Shown here: positions 1-7,410 of the stretch, one piece after another
Layout of the letters: the number at the start of each line of letters is the position of its first letter
Position numbering within the stretch: position 1 is the first letter of the stretch
NCBI GenBank assembly: GCA_023374025.1
Contig: SIJG01000019.1
Coordinates: 372,864 to 436,863, forward strand
Direction of reading: 5' to 3'
From: Heterodera schachtii
Taxonomy: Eukaryota; Nematoda; Chromadorea; Rhabditida; Heteroderidae
DNA: 64,000 nt
Translations under genes and position numbers: made by a program
The notes under the pieces: model-generated
Told to the model about the DNA's origin: nothing
Database searches by the model: none
The model's input: the letters and a program-made list of their open reading frames with translations, nothing else

Positions 1-1
1 C

Positions 2-346
2 CTTGGTTTTGCGCCCCAAACTCAGTTCAAAAATGATAAAAATCCAGCAAAATTCATGCCGGATATGAGTGGGGGAGTCTCCACACTTCATGTCTACATA
101 CCCGATTTGATTGAACCAATGATGATTGGAAATGTCATCGCCCCCATACTGCGCATTACAATAATTCGTGGTAACCCCGATGAGGTGATTGAGGAACAAT
201 TTTACTCAGTTCAATATCATCGTGTTTTGCTCAAAGAAGTTTCAGAAATTTTCGTAGAAATAAGAACGTCAAGCGGAGCACTAATGCCCTTTCAATACGG
301 AACGTGTACATTAACACTCCACTTTCGAAAGTCTTCATATTTTTGA
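2..346 (+). CDS. Polinton minor capsid (penton-like) protein, C-terminal part
   Basis: The frame is open to the left edge, so only the last 114 residues are seen and the start lies outside the window. The fragment reads LGFAPQTQF near its start, then a beta-rich stretch (STLHVYIPDLIEP, MMIGNVIAPILRI), and ends in FQYGTCTLTLHFRKS. This closing pattern, a Pro-Phe-Gln-Tyr-Gly turn followed by a Leu-His-Phe-Arg strand, is typical of the minor capsid (single jelly-roll, penton-like) protein of Polinton/Maverick and adintovirus elements as I know the family. It would form capsid vertices. The neighbouring protease begins 22 bp after the stop on the same strand, as in a compact virion gene block. 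No frameshift is seen in the visible part. The family call is firm from context and motifs; the penton assignment is inference. Confidence 0.8.
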   Translation, partial: LGFAPQTQFKNDKNPAKFMPDMSGGVSTLHVYIPDLIEPMMIGNVIAPILRITIIRGNPDEVIEEQFYSVQYHRVLLKEVSEIFVEIRTSSGALMPFQYGTCTLTLHFRKSSYF

Positions 347-368
347 AAATTCCTGGTAAAAAACAATA

Positions 369-839
369 ATGAACAGTATTGATTTGAATAAAATTCTGGC
401 AAGAAATCCGGTCACGAAATATGCTTATCTCGGTTGTTTTCCTGCTGATAAAATAGTGTTCAACCCAAGTGTGGGTTTGTTCCCCCGCTGTTTTGTTGCC
501 AATATTGATCCAAGTGATTTAATCGGCTCGCACTGGGTAGCATTCTATTGTGAATCGTCGGATACTGTAGACTATTATGATTCCAGTGGTGTTTGGCCCC
601 CAATCAGTGAACATATCAGAACTTTTCTGTCAAAATTCTCAACTATTCGCTATAGTCGTGCCCCATTACAATCACCTTACGCTCGCTCTTGTGGTAAACA
701 TGCCATATTTTTCTTACATCATAGATGCCTTCACTACTCATTTGAAGAAATCTTGCAATATTTAGTTCAAGCAAAACAACCCCCTGACACAATTGTCAAC
801 ACATTTACCCGAGAGAAAATTTTTTTAGAATATAAATAA
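369..839 (+). CDS. Adenain-type cysteine maturation protease
   Basis: This 156-residue protein is a C5-family (adenain-like) cysteine protease, which in Polintons and adenoviruses cleaves capsid precursors during virion maturation. Catalytic landmarks are in the expected order: His55 in GSHWVAFYC, an acidic residue at Asp71 in YYDSSG, Gln101 in the LQSP oxyanion segment, and Cys108 in RSCGKHAIFFL. A protease of about 150-200 residues is normal for Polintons, so the gene looks full length. The ATG at 369 follows the preceding stop by 22 bp and there is no upstream in-frame alternative in that gap. All catalytic positions are intact, which argues for a recent or functional insertion. The gene lies between the minor capsid protein and a small basic virion protein. 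The call is strong on motif grounds alone. Confidence 0.94.
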   Translation: MNSIDLNKILARNPVTKYAYLGCFPADKIVFNPSVGLFPRCFVANIDPSDLIGSHWVAFYCESSDTVDYYDSSGVWPPISEHIRTFLSKFSTIRYSRAPLQSPYARSCGKHAIFFLHHRCLHYSFEEILQYLVQAKQPPDTIVNTFTREKIFLEYK

Positions 840-882
840 CCCAGAAAACAAACATTTAGTTACTGCAAAATTTATATTAATA

Positions 883-1491
883 ATGCTAATGCATATTGAT
901 TTTGACCCATTAAAGGTTGAATGGTCAGCCTTTCCACTTAACAATTCCGCGTCATCACTAGAATTGTCGGCTCTTAATCAATGGGGGGGAGGAGTTGGGA
1001 ATTATAATATTTTTCGTGGCCAACCATACCAACGTGGCAATGGAATTGGGGCGGTGTTCCGCAGTTTAATGCGTTATTTAGTTCCTATTGGAAGGGAAAT
1101 TGGTTCAACAATTGGTCGTCAAGGACTAGAGTCGGGCAATCGTGTTCTATCAAACGTTTTAGAGGGCAAGGACCTCAAAGAATCGTTGATAAGTGAGGGG
1201 AAGGTTGGATTGAAAAATTTATTGGAAAAGGCGGCCACTAATATTAACACCCAAAAGGGAAAGGGTTTTGATTTTAAGCGTTACAAAACGAAGGAAGCAG
1301 CCCAAGATGTTAACAACAAAAAAATTGGTGCAATAAAATTAGGTAGCAAAACGCCCAAAAAAGGTATAAATAAACTACAATCAAACATTGGACCTCCACA
1401 ATTTCTCCCCACCACACTTGGTGGAAAACAAAAGAACAAATCGACCAAAAAAAAGAAACGAACGCAGAAAGATATTTTTGGCACTTATTAA
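883..1491 (+). CDS. Basic Polinton virion protein (pX/pVI-like)
   Basis: The product has 202 residues. Residues about 35-100 are Gly-rich and amphipathic (GNYNIFRGQPYQRGNGIG, then FRSLMRYLVPIGREIG, then VLSNVLEGKDLKESL). The C-terminus is strongly basic, with a Lys/Thr-rich run followed by the closing DIFGTY. This arrangement, a Gly-containing amphipathic segment near FRSL..P followed by a Lys-rich tail ending in DIFG, matches a recurrent small protein of Polintons and adintoviruses that others have compared with adenovirus pX and pVI. Such proteins probably bind DNA or membranes inside the capsid and are cleaved by the co-encoded protease; that role is inference here. The gene sits 43 bp after the protease and 25 bp before the major capsid gene. 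A second ATG two codons in (889) is an alternative start. Confidence 0.72.
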   Translation: MLMHIDFDPLKVEWSAFPLNNSASSLELSALNQWGGGVGNYNIFRGQPYQRGNGIGAVFRSLMRYLVPIGREIGSTIGRQGLESGNRVLSNVLEGKDLKESLISEGKVGLKNLLEKAATNINTQKGKGFDFKRYKTKEAAQDVNNKKIGAIKLGSKTPKKGINKLQSNIGPPQFLPTTLGGKQKNKSTKKKKRTQKDIFGTY

Positions 1492-1516
1492 CCACCATTA
1501 TAACATTATCGCATAA

Positions 1517-2842
1517 ATGAGTTGCTCGCAAAAAATAAGCGAACAAAGCGCATTAGCAGTCAACAGTGCTCTGAATATTTTTTCGACTCCTCCGACAAAC
1601 GTGTCGGTTGTTCGTTCATTTTTCCGTGAAGTTCTTCCACTCGTTACCATTACCCAAGAATCACCATATTTGTTCAGGCTATACAGCGATAACTTGTGGT
1701 GTGACCTCTGCCGTATCTACCTCCACCTTGAGCTGTCGATTGAAAAAAATAAAGATGACAATTGGGTAGATATTAGCAATGCTGATGAAGAGAATGTGGG
1801 TGTAATACAGGGCGTTGGCCAAACCTTTATTCAACAGCTTAAAGTTTCAGTAGGCAATACAGAAATATATGACAGCGGTAACTTGTATCCCTACAAGACA
1901 TATCTAACAAATGCGTTGTCTTTTTCGAAAAATGTGAAAAATAGTTTTTTAACATCCACCGGCTTTTACCATAGCGAGAAACATGATAGTGATAAGGACA
2001 AAGGTTTCAAAGAGCGTTGTAAACAGTTTGAGGGTGGAAAAAAGGCTCAATTTCTCTCGCGTTTGGATTTTGATCTTGGAAATCAGGAATTGTATCTGTT
2101 GAACAACCTTGACCTATTGTTTTCAATTTATAAGGCAAAAGATAATTTTCTCATTCAAACGCTTAAAGCAAATGACACTCAAGAATACAGACTACGTGTT
2201 CACGATGTAAAGATTTATGCCAAAATGGTGGAAGTTCAACCATCGTTGAACCTAAACATTTACAAGATGCTTGAAAAGCAACCAGCAACCTACGCTGTGC
2301 GTAAAACGGAAGTAAAATCTACTTTTATTAGTGCCGGGCGATATGAGGTAGAATACAACGCATTCAGTGCAACAATTCCTCGACGATTAACAATTGGAAT
2401 GGTGGAGAATGGGGCATTTAACGGGAACTCAAAATTGGACCCTTTCAATTTCAAACATTTTGATATAAGAGATATTGCGGTGCACGCGGGCGGTTTCATA
2501 TACCCAATGGTACCGTATAAGTTGGCTTTCAAAAAAGATGCATTTGTGAGAGCGTATGTTGACTTCTACGAGGCGCTAGGCATGGCTAACTCTGATCGGT
2601 CATGTGACATCACACGGCAACAATTCAAAAATGGCTGGACATTGTTTGTCATTCCGCTTACATCAACTCTGGATGACAGCGCAGGGTATGAATTGCTTAG
2701 AAGTGGAACAACAACAATCCGTGCAACCTTTAACACTGCAATCCCAGCCGGAGGGGTTGAAATGATAGTGCTCGGCGAGTTTGATCAAATGATAATGATC
2801 GACTACAACCGGCATATAGTTTCGGACTCAAAACTTGGTTAA
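1517..2842 (+). CDS. Polinton major capsid protein (double jelly-roll)
   Basis: A 441-residue protein that I recognise as the capsid protein family of nematode Mavericks/Polintons, the group containing C. elegans F54H12.2. Supporting segments are an N-terminal SALNIFSTPPTNVSVV, the LYPYKTYLTNAL segment around residue 120, RRLTIGMVENGAFNG near residue 290 followed by LDPFNFKHFDIRDI, and a closing GEFDQMIMIDYNRHIV. Length fits a compact double jelly-roll capsid subunit (about 400-650 residues in related elements). It would assemble into the icosahedral shell processed by the neighbouring protease. The frame has no stop or frameshift. Its last 8 bp overlap the ATG-started frame of the following small membrane protein. 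The major rather than minor capsid assignment rests on length and family knowledge, not on a structure comparison. Confidence 0.88.
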   Translation: MSCSQKISEQSALAVNSALNIFSTPPTNVSVVRSFFREVLPLVTITQESPYLFRLYSDNLWCDLCRIYLHLELSIEKNKDDNWVDISNADEENVGVIQGVGQTFIQQLKVSVGNTEIYDSGNLYPYKTYLTNALSFSKNVKNSFLTSTGFYHSEKHDSDKDKGFKERCKQFEGGKKAQFLSRLDFDLGNQELYLLNNLDLLFSIYKAKDNFLIQTLKANDTQEYRLRVHDVKIYAKMVEVQPSLNLNIYKMLEKQPATYAVRKTEVKSTFISAGRYEVEYNAFSATIPRRLTIGMVENGAFNGNSKLDPFNFKHFDIRDIAVHAGGFIYPMVPYKLAFKKDAFVRAYVDFYEALGMANSDRSCDITRQQFKNGWTLFVIPLTSTLDDSAGYELLRSGTTTIRATFNTAIPAGGVEMIVLGEFDQMIMIDYNRHIVSDSKLG

Positions 2843-3155
2843 AAAAAGCATAAATATCCAAAAGAATTTTGTTAATACAAAAAAAATGCAGAAAAGTAAT
2901 AACACACCAACAACAACAACAAAACCGATTATCCAAATTTTGAATGGGTATAATGATGAAGAAGAGCCTTTACAAATTACAAATTTTGAAAAAATAATAT
3001 TATTTTTTGGACTTTATCTTATAATTTTCCCTGTGTTTCTGCTTTGTTGGATTTCCATGGTAAACTTTTTGAAAAGGCGTGGACATTTTACACAAAGTGA
3101 AGCAAATGAAATAGTAAATGAACTTCAAAATATTCCATTACCCAGGCTTCGTTAG
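2835..3155 (+). CDS. Small single-pass membrane protein of the Polinton block
   Basis: A 106-residue protein with one clear membrane segment, roughly residues 53-75 (IILFFGLYLIIFPVFLLCWI). It follows a Thr/Asn-rich, partly acidic N-terminus and precedes a short basic and polar tail ending in PLPRLR. I do not recognise a family. The first ATG (2835) overlaps the capsid stop by 8 bp. A second ATG at 2886 would give an 89-residue product free of the overlap and is equally plausible. Same strand and tight packing suggest it belongs to the element rather than to the host. Small membrane proteins are common in Polinton-like viruses, but nothing here specifies a role. The next genes lie on the opposite strand and converge on it, the nearer one ending at 3166. 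Confidence 0.55.
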   Translation: MVKKSINIQKNFVNTKKMQKSNNTPTTTTKPIIQILNGYNDEEEPLQITNFEKIILFFGLYLIIFPVFLLCWISMVNFLKRRGHFTQSEANEIVNELQNIPLPRLR

Positions 3156-3165
3156 CGACAATTCT

Positions 3166-3553
3166 TCAAAACAGATTCAGCACTTCTTCGTCTGTTGCAA
3201 GCGGCTGCTCTTCAAACCTTTTTTAATAATGTCTATTTAGCTCATAAAAAATAAGGGTATACGTACCGTACAAATGAATAAGGTCCAATGCTTTCCAATA
3301 GATTTTGTTGGATCGATTGAAAGAGATTTTCGCGATTTTCGCCTTCCTTCGGACACAATGTTAAAAAGGTAACTTTTTGCATGTTGCGGCAAACAACTAA
3401 TATCTGAGCCTTATTATTGGTGAAGGCCTTCAAGAAAAATAAAATCTCTGAAACGTCTTGCTGATTTTGCAATTTGTGACGAATCATCTTTCAAAGAGTT
3501 TTTAATTGTGCAATTACATTCCAATAAAAAAGTTTCATGTTCAAATTGGGCAT
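3166..3553 (-). CDS. Unrecognised small spliced gene, convergent with capsid block
   Basis: Best model has three exons: 3553-3518, 3460-3267 and 3217-3166, with GT-AG introns of 57 and 49 bp. Together they give 282 bp, an exact multiple of three, or 93 residues. The second intron has a strong donor (GTACGTAT) and joins codon phase correctly into a terminal exon reading FEEQPLATDEEVLNLF and then a stop. A simpler variant starts at the ATG at 3487 and reads 90 residues without the first intron. The central part (FLTLCPKEGENRENLFQSI) looks like a real globular protein, but I do not recognise the family. It lies just downstream of the RPA-like gene on the same strand (68 bp from stop to start), so the two may be co-transcribed. 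Model inferred by eye. Confidence 0.4.
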
Positions 3554-3620
3554 TATTCAACGCAAAATGTGCTAAATTTCTTTTCTTTTTTTTTAACAGG
3601 TCCAATTGTATGGAAAATGT

Positions 3621-4347
3621 CTAATCCAATCTAGCAATTTTTGTTGACGTCCCCTCATTTTCAGCTGCTTTCTTTTCAGCATCGTTGACTTTCTTTTCGC
3701 TTGACTTGTAAATTCGAGTGACCACCCAGTCGAGGCCGGAAAAGTTTTGGTTGTCTTCCTATATTTTGTTGTTCTACAAAAAAAGCAGTGTCAAGCAAAA
3801 CCATTACCTTAATGGTCACTTTTGCGTTGACTGTTTTCCCCAGTTTGGCTTCAAAATGGCCATACAATTTCTGTTCATCCATTTCGTGGACCTCAATTGC
3901 TTTTAGTCCAAGAAACGCTTCCGCGACCTGGGTGTGCAAATATTACGAAAATTAATGAAAAAATGAAAAACCGCCGAGAAAATCGTTGCACGTTGAGTGC
4001 AGGTACTGTCGTCTCGGTCTTGCAAAACAACTTTTAGATAAATATTTTTGACTGGCTTCTCCACGGTTTGCCCGCACGAATCGCATGTGAGATTTGTTGG
4101 GAGTTTGCGACGGCAGGGTATACCGCGCACTCGGAGCGGGCAAGACTAATGGGAAAAAAATTTACTAGAAAAACACAAATATTCGAACATCATAGACTTG
4201 GTAATGCAAGTCGGCAATGGTTGCAGTGATGTAAAATGTTCCAGCTCCTGCATAATGGAGAACATCTTTCAAACTTTTCGGGTTCTCCAGTTCTTCCTCA
4301 TCAGCGTTGGGACGTTTTGCAGGAATTTGGAAGCGTGAGAGCGACAT
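3621..4347 (-). CDS. Stand-alone RPA70 C-terminal OB-fold (DBD-C-like) protein, spliced
   Basis: Four exons (4347-4189, 4145-3972, 3927-3808, 3758-3621) separated by GT-AG introns of 43, 44 and 49 bp, all phase 0, give 196 residues. The start is the ATG at 4347 (MSLSRFQIPAKR). Residues about 28-52 (VLHYAGAGTFYITATIADL) form the first strands. Four cysteines follow at 55, 64, 74 and 77 (C-x8-C-x9-C-x2-C), the zinc ribbon of replication protein A large-subunit C-terminal OB fold. Next come KNIYLKVVLQDRDDSTCTQ and VAEAFLGLKAIEVHEMDEQ, matching the strand with Asp-x-Thr and the 'FxxxAExxLG' helix of that family, and a Lys-rich tail ends KIARLD. Full RPA70 is about 600 residues, so this is a single-domain derivative. 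It would bind single-stranded DNA or partner RPA subunits; that is inference. The reading frame is intact. Host gene, captured cargo or element gene cannot be decided here. Confidence 0.72.
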
Positions 4348-4593
4348 TTTTAATTAAAATAGAAAATAGTAATGTTTATTTTCAATAATAAAGTGAATGC
4401 AAGTGAAGATTCTCGGCGAATGCTCAGGCTTTTATACCGGCATGAATTTCTGAATCGGATCCATTTCTTAGAAATTTATTTTTTGAAGAAATTTGGGTTT
4501 ATAATCCGTGCTAATGAGTCTAAAGAAAAACAGCAATTCTTTAAGCTGAAGAAGAATTGCATTTCTTACAACTCGGAGGAATAGTATCTCAAT
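4348..4593. other. Intergenic stretch upstream of the RPA-like gene
   Basis: About 245 bp between the RPA-like start codon and the 25-bp minisatellite. A 70-codon + strand frame (4372-4584) crosses it, but it is Lys/Phe-rich with no recognisable domain and is probably chance. Any promoter of the minus-strand genes would have to lie here or inside the repeats. I see no clear motif. Confidence 0.4.
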
Positions 4594-5185
4594 GTTGCGG
4601 AGGAATCATCATCTCTACGCAAGCGGAGGCCAATTTCATCTACGCAAGCGGCGGCATTCATCTCTACGCAAGCGGAGGCATTTCATCTCTACGCAAGCGG
4701 AGGCATTTCATCTCTACGCAAGCGGAGGCATTTCATCTCTACGCAAGCGGAGCATTTCATCTCTACGCAAGCGGAGGCATTTCATCTCTACGCAAGCGGA
4801 GGCATTTCATCTCTACGCAAGCGGAGGCATTTCATCTCTACGCAAGCGGAGGCATTTCATCTCTACGCAAGCGGGGCATTTCATCTCTACGCAAGCGGAG
4901 GCATTTCATCTCTACGCAAGCGGCGGCATTCATCTTTACGCAACGCAAGCGGAGGCATTTTCATCTCTACGCAAGCGGAGGCATTTTCATCTCTACGCAA
5001 GCGGAGGCATTTTCATCTCTACGCAAGCGGAGGCATTTCATCTCTACGCAAGCGGAGGCATTTCATCTCTACGCAAGCGGAGGCATTTCATCTCTACGCA
5101 AGCGGAGGCATTTTCATCTCTACGCAAACGGAGGCATTTTCATCTCTACGCAAGCGGAGGCATTTTCATCTCTACGCTGCGGAGG
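4594..5185. repeat. 25-bp minisatellite, about 23 copies
   Basis: The core unit is TTTCATCTCTACGCAAGCGG followed by AGGCA, 25 bp in the central copies. Variants of 24 bp (one G lost) and 26 bp (extra T in the T run) occur in clusters, for example four-T units at 4955-5020 and 5110-5170. The array is bounded on both sides by GCGGAGGAA-like sequence (4599 and 5179). Because 25 is not a multiple of three, each copy shifts the frame. The unit has no stop in any forward frame, which creates two long overlapping + strand ORFs that I do not accept as genes. Confidence 0.95.
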
Positions 5186-5196
5186 AAAATTCTTTA

Positions 5197-5262
5197 ACAG
5201 CCCTGGTTTTGAACTTTGGATATATAATAACCAGCGCTTTAACCATTTGGCCATCGGGCTGC
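5197..5262 (-). tRNA. tRNA-like relic lacking a normal T arm
   Basis: Read on the minus strand, GCAGCCC (5262-5256) pairs fully, counting one G-U, with GGGCTGT (5203-5197) as a 7-bp acceptor stem. The segment TGGCCAAATGGTTAAAGCGC is a good A-box/D-arm sequence. An anticodon arm TGGTT-ATTATAT-ATCCA has four of five pairs and U33, with UAU at the anticodon position. Only about 13 nt (AAGTTCAAAACCA) remain where variable loop and T arm should be, so about 9 nt are missing and the B box is degenerate. It is best read as a tRNA pseudogene or tRNA-derived relic. It lies immediately beside the 25-bp array. Confidence 0.5.
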
Positions 5263-5367
5263 ATTAGCGAACTCAATAAAAATGAGTTTTGAATGTCATT
5301 TTGTTTTCTATTTTTCAAAATAAATACGACACATTTATTTTGTATTTAAATTTGCCCATTATTACAT

Positions 5368-6790
5368 TTTTTGGCGCCAGTTATTGTTAATTATATTTTT
5401 AGCGCTTTTATTGATTTGTTAGGCCAATTATTTATTTTTATTTTTTAGTTTGATTTTGGCGCCATTTTTGAATTTTTTTGGCGCCAATTATTTTTAGGTT
5501 TGAATTTGGCGCCAATTATTTTTTAGTTTGAATTTGGCGCCATTTTTGATTTTTTTTGGCGCCATTTATTTTTTGTTTGAATTTGGCGCCATTTTTGTAT
5601 TTTATTGGCGCCAATTATTTTTAGGTTTGAATTTGGCGCCATTTTTGAATTTTTTTGGCGCCAATTATTTTTAGGTTTGAATTTGGCGCCATTATTGATT
5701 TTTGGGCGCCAATTATTTTTTAGTTTGAATTTGGCGCCATTATTGATTTTTTTTGGCGCCAATTATTTTTAGGTTTGAATTTGGCGCCATTATTGATTTT
5801 TTTTGGCGCCAATTATTTTTAGGTTTGAATTTGGCGCCAATTATTTTTTAGTTTGAATTTGGCGCCATTTTTGATTTTTTTTTTGGCGCCATTTATTTTT
5901 TGTTTGAATTTGGCGCCATTTTTGAATTTTATTGGCGCCAATTATTTTTAGGTTTGAATTTGGCGCCGTTGAATTTGGCGCCATTATTGATTATTTGGCG
6001 CCATTTATTTTACTTTTTTTTTGGCGCCATTATTTTTTTTTTGGTTTGAATTTGGCGCCATTATTGATTTTTTTGGCGCCATTTATTTTACTTTTTTTTT
6101 GGCGCCATTATTTTTTTTTTGGTTTGAATTTGGCGCCATTATTTTTTTTTGGCGCCATTTATTTTTTGTTTGAATTTGGCGCCATTTTTGAATTTTATTG
6201 GCGCCAATTATTTTTAGGTTTGAATTTGGCGCCGTTGAATTTGGCGCCATTATTGATTATTTGGCGCCATTTACTTTACTTTTTTTTTTGGCGCCATTAT
6301 TTTTTTTTTGGTTTGAATTTGGCGCCATTATTGATTTTTTGGCGCCATTTATTTTACTTTTTTTTTGGCGCCATTATTTTTTTTTTGGTTTGAATTTGGC
6401 GCCATTATTGATTTTTTGACGCCATTTTTTTGGTTTGCTTTTGGTGCCAGTTATTATTTGGCGCAATTATTGATTGGCGCCATAATTGGGTTTTGGCGCC
6501 ATTTATTTTTGAATTTAATTTGGCGCCAACTATTTTTTGGGTTTGAGTTTGGCGCCAATACTGAATTTTTTGGCACCAGTTATTTTTAGTTTTTGGATTT
6601 GGCGCGAGTATTGATTTTTTTTTGGGTACCATTTATTTTTGAATTTAATTTGGCGCCAACTATTTTTTTGGTTTGCATTTGGCGCCATCTTGATTTTTTT
6701 TTTGCACCATTTTAATAATTTACTAACAATTTAAGTCAAGCGCCAGTAATTTGCTAACAATTGAGCAGGGCACCATTTATTTGTTAACAT
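5368..6790. repeat. GGCGCC-centred satellite array
   Basis: Over 40 GGCGCC palindromes are embedded in T-rich DNA with alternating spacers (ATTATTGATTTTTT; AATTATTTTTAGGTTTGAA). They give units of about 50 bp and a larger duplicated block (5930-6060 resembles 6190-6320). The array decays at its right end into GCGCCAGTAATT and GCACCATTT variants. Most copies read TTTGGCGCC. Open frames on both strands (for example + 5932-6393 and - 5523-5762) are monotonous Phe/Ala/Pro or Asn/Lys/Gly repeats and not treated as genes. Confidence 0.93.
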
Positions 6791-6882
6791 TGAAATAATA
6801 AAAAAAAACACATTTTATTTAAATAAAATTAAAAATTGCAACAGATAAATAATTCCATTTAGTTCATTTTGCCCCCACCCTC

Positions 6883-7136
6883 AAATGTATTCCATTTGCC
6901 AGGAACATTTTGAGGTGGGTTCTTCGGAGTTGATCAAAACTCCGTGTCATTATCTGCATTTTGAATGCGCCGAATGGATTCATAGAGTTCTAAGGTGCCC
7001 ACGAGGCAATTTGGGCACCTACCAACTCTATGAAACCATTCCCTGGCGCATTCAAAATGAAAAAAATGATCACATGGTGTTTTGGTCGCGTCCAAAGAAC
7101 CCACCTCAAATTGTTCCTGACAAATGGAACACATTT
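6883..7136. repeat. 254-bp diverged palindrome containing the RING exon
   Basis: The left arm (6883-7009) and the right arm (7010-7136) are inverted copies with most bases matching, including CATTTTGAATGCGCC, CATAGAGTT and TTTGAGGTGGGTTC in both. The centre is close to 7009/7010, inside GGTGCCCACGAGGCAATTTG. Each arm encodes a RING finger in the inward direction, and each RING continues across the centre into antisense of the other. Confidence 0.9.
6885..7040 (+). pseudogene. Decayed RING finger on the + strand arm of the palindrome
   Basis: This frame starts ATG at 6885 and reads YSICQEHFEVGSSELIKTPC, then HFECAEWIHRV and RCPRGN. Compared with the intact minus-strand copy, the first Cys is replaced by Tyr, the Cys-x-His-x2-His segment is disturbed (CHYLHFEC), and the last Cys is replaced by Gly. 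The zinc-binding set is therefore broken. The frame stays open to 7355 only because it runs antisense to the working copy. It is a relic of the inverted duplication. Confidence 0.7.
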
Positions 7137-7335
7137 CTTCAGAGAGTTGAAAGTCCACTTCAATTGTGGGGAAAATTTCGGCAATTTGCCAATGAGTTAA
7201 GCCGCGCGGTGGTGGTGGTGGCATGGGCGGTGGTGGGGGCGAGGGCGAGGAAGAGGGCGAGGAAGAGGAAGAGGGTGGACGGATTGTGCGACCTCGGCCC
7301 CTCACCTCAATTATTTTTTTTGATTCCCGAGACAA
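6934..7335 (-). CDS. RING-H2 finger protein with Pro-rich/RG-rich N-terminus
   Basis: The open frame (133 residues if counted from a TTG at 7335) has an N-terminal RGRGRTIRPP, a Ser and Pro run (about residues 22-43), then a RING-H2 finger: Cys69, Cys72, Cys88, His90, His93, Cys96, Cys107, Cys110 (CSICQEQFEV ... TPCDHFFHFEC ... GRCPNC). RING-H2 proteins are usually E3 ubiquitin ligases. All eight zinc ligands are present. There is no in-frame ATG at the N-terminus, so the true start must come from an upstream exon. The best candidate acceptor ends at 7306 (TTGAG|GTG). It would join in phase to the Arg/Gly-rich exon ending at 7420, making this the C-terminal part of the Gln-rich gene (7411-9152). 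A TTTATT at 6814-6819 is AATAAA on the coding strand, about 115 bp past the stop. RING identity is firm; the gene boundaries are not. Confidence 0.72.
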   Translation of the reverse strand: MSRESKKIIEVRGRGRTIRPPSSSSSPSSSPSPPPPPMPPPPPRGLTHWQIAEIFPTIEVDFQLSEEMCSICQEQFEVGSLDATKTPCDHFFHFECAREWFHRVGRCPNCLVGTLELYESIRRIQNADNDTEF

Positions 7336-7410
7336 AATATTTATTACAGATTTAACACTTTGTGAAAAAAAAACAGAAATTTTTTGCTTTTTTTTTCATT
7401 TTCATTTTCA

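Noticed and set aside
4557..5267. Open frame of 236 codons (and a 201-codon frame at 4592-5197) through the minisatellite
   Set aside because: The sequence is the 25-bp repeat read in rotating frames, and the longer frame's tail runs through a tRNA-like relic on the other strand. No domain, no coding constraint visible.
5523..6632. Several ORFs on both strands in the GGCGCC array
   Set aside because: They are translations of the satellite unit (Phe/Ala/Pro or Asn/Gly/Lys repeats) and change frame with unit indels.
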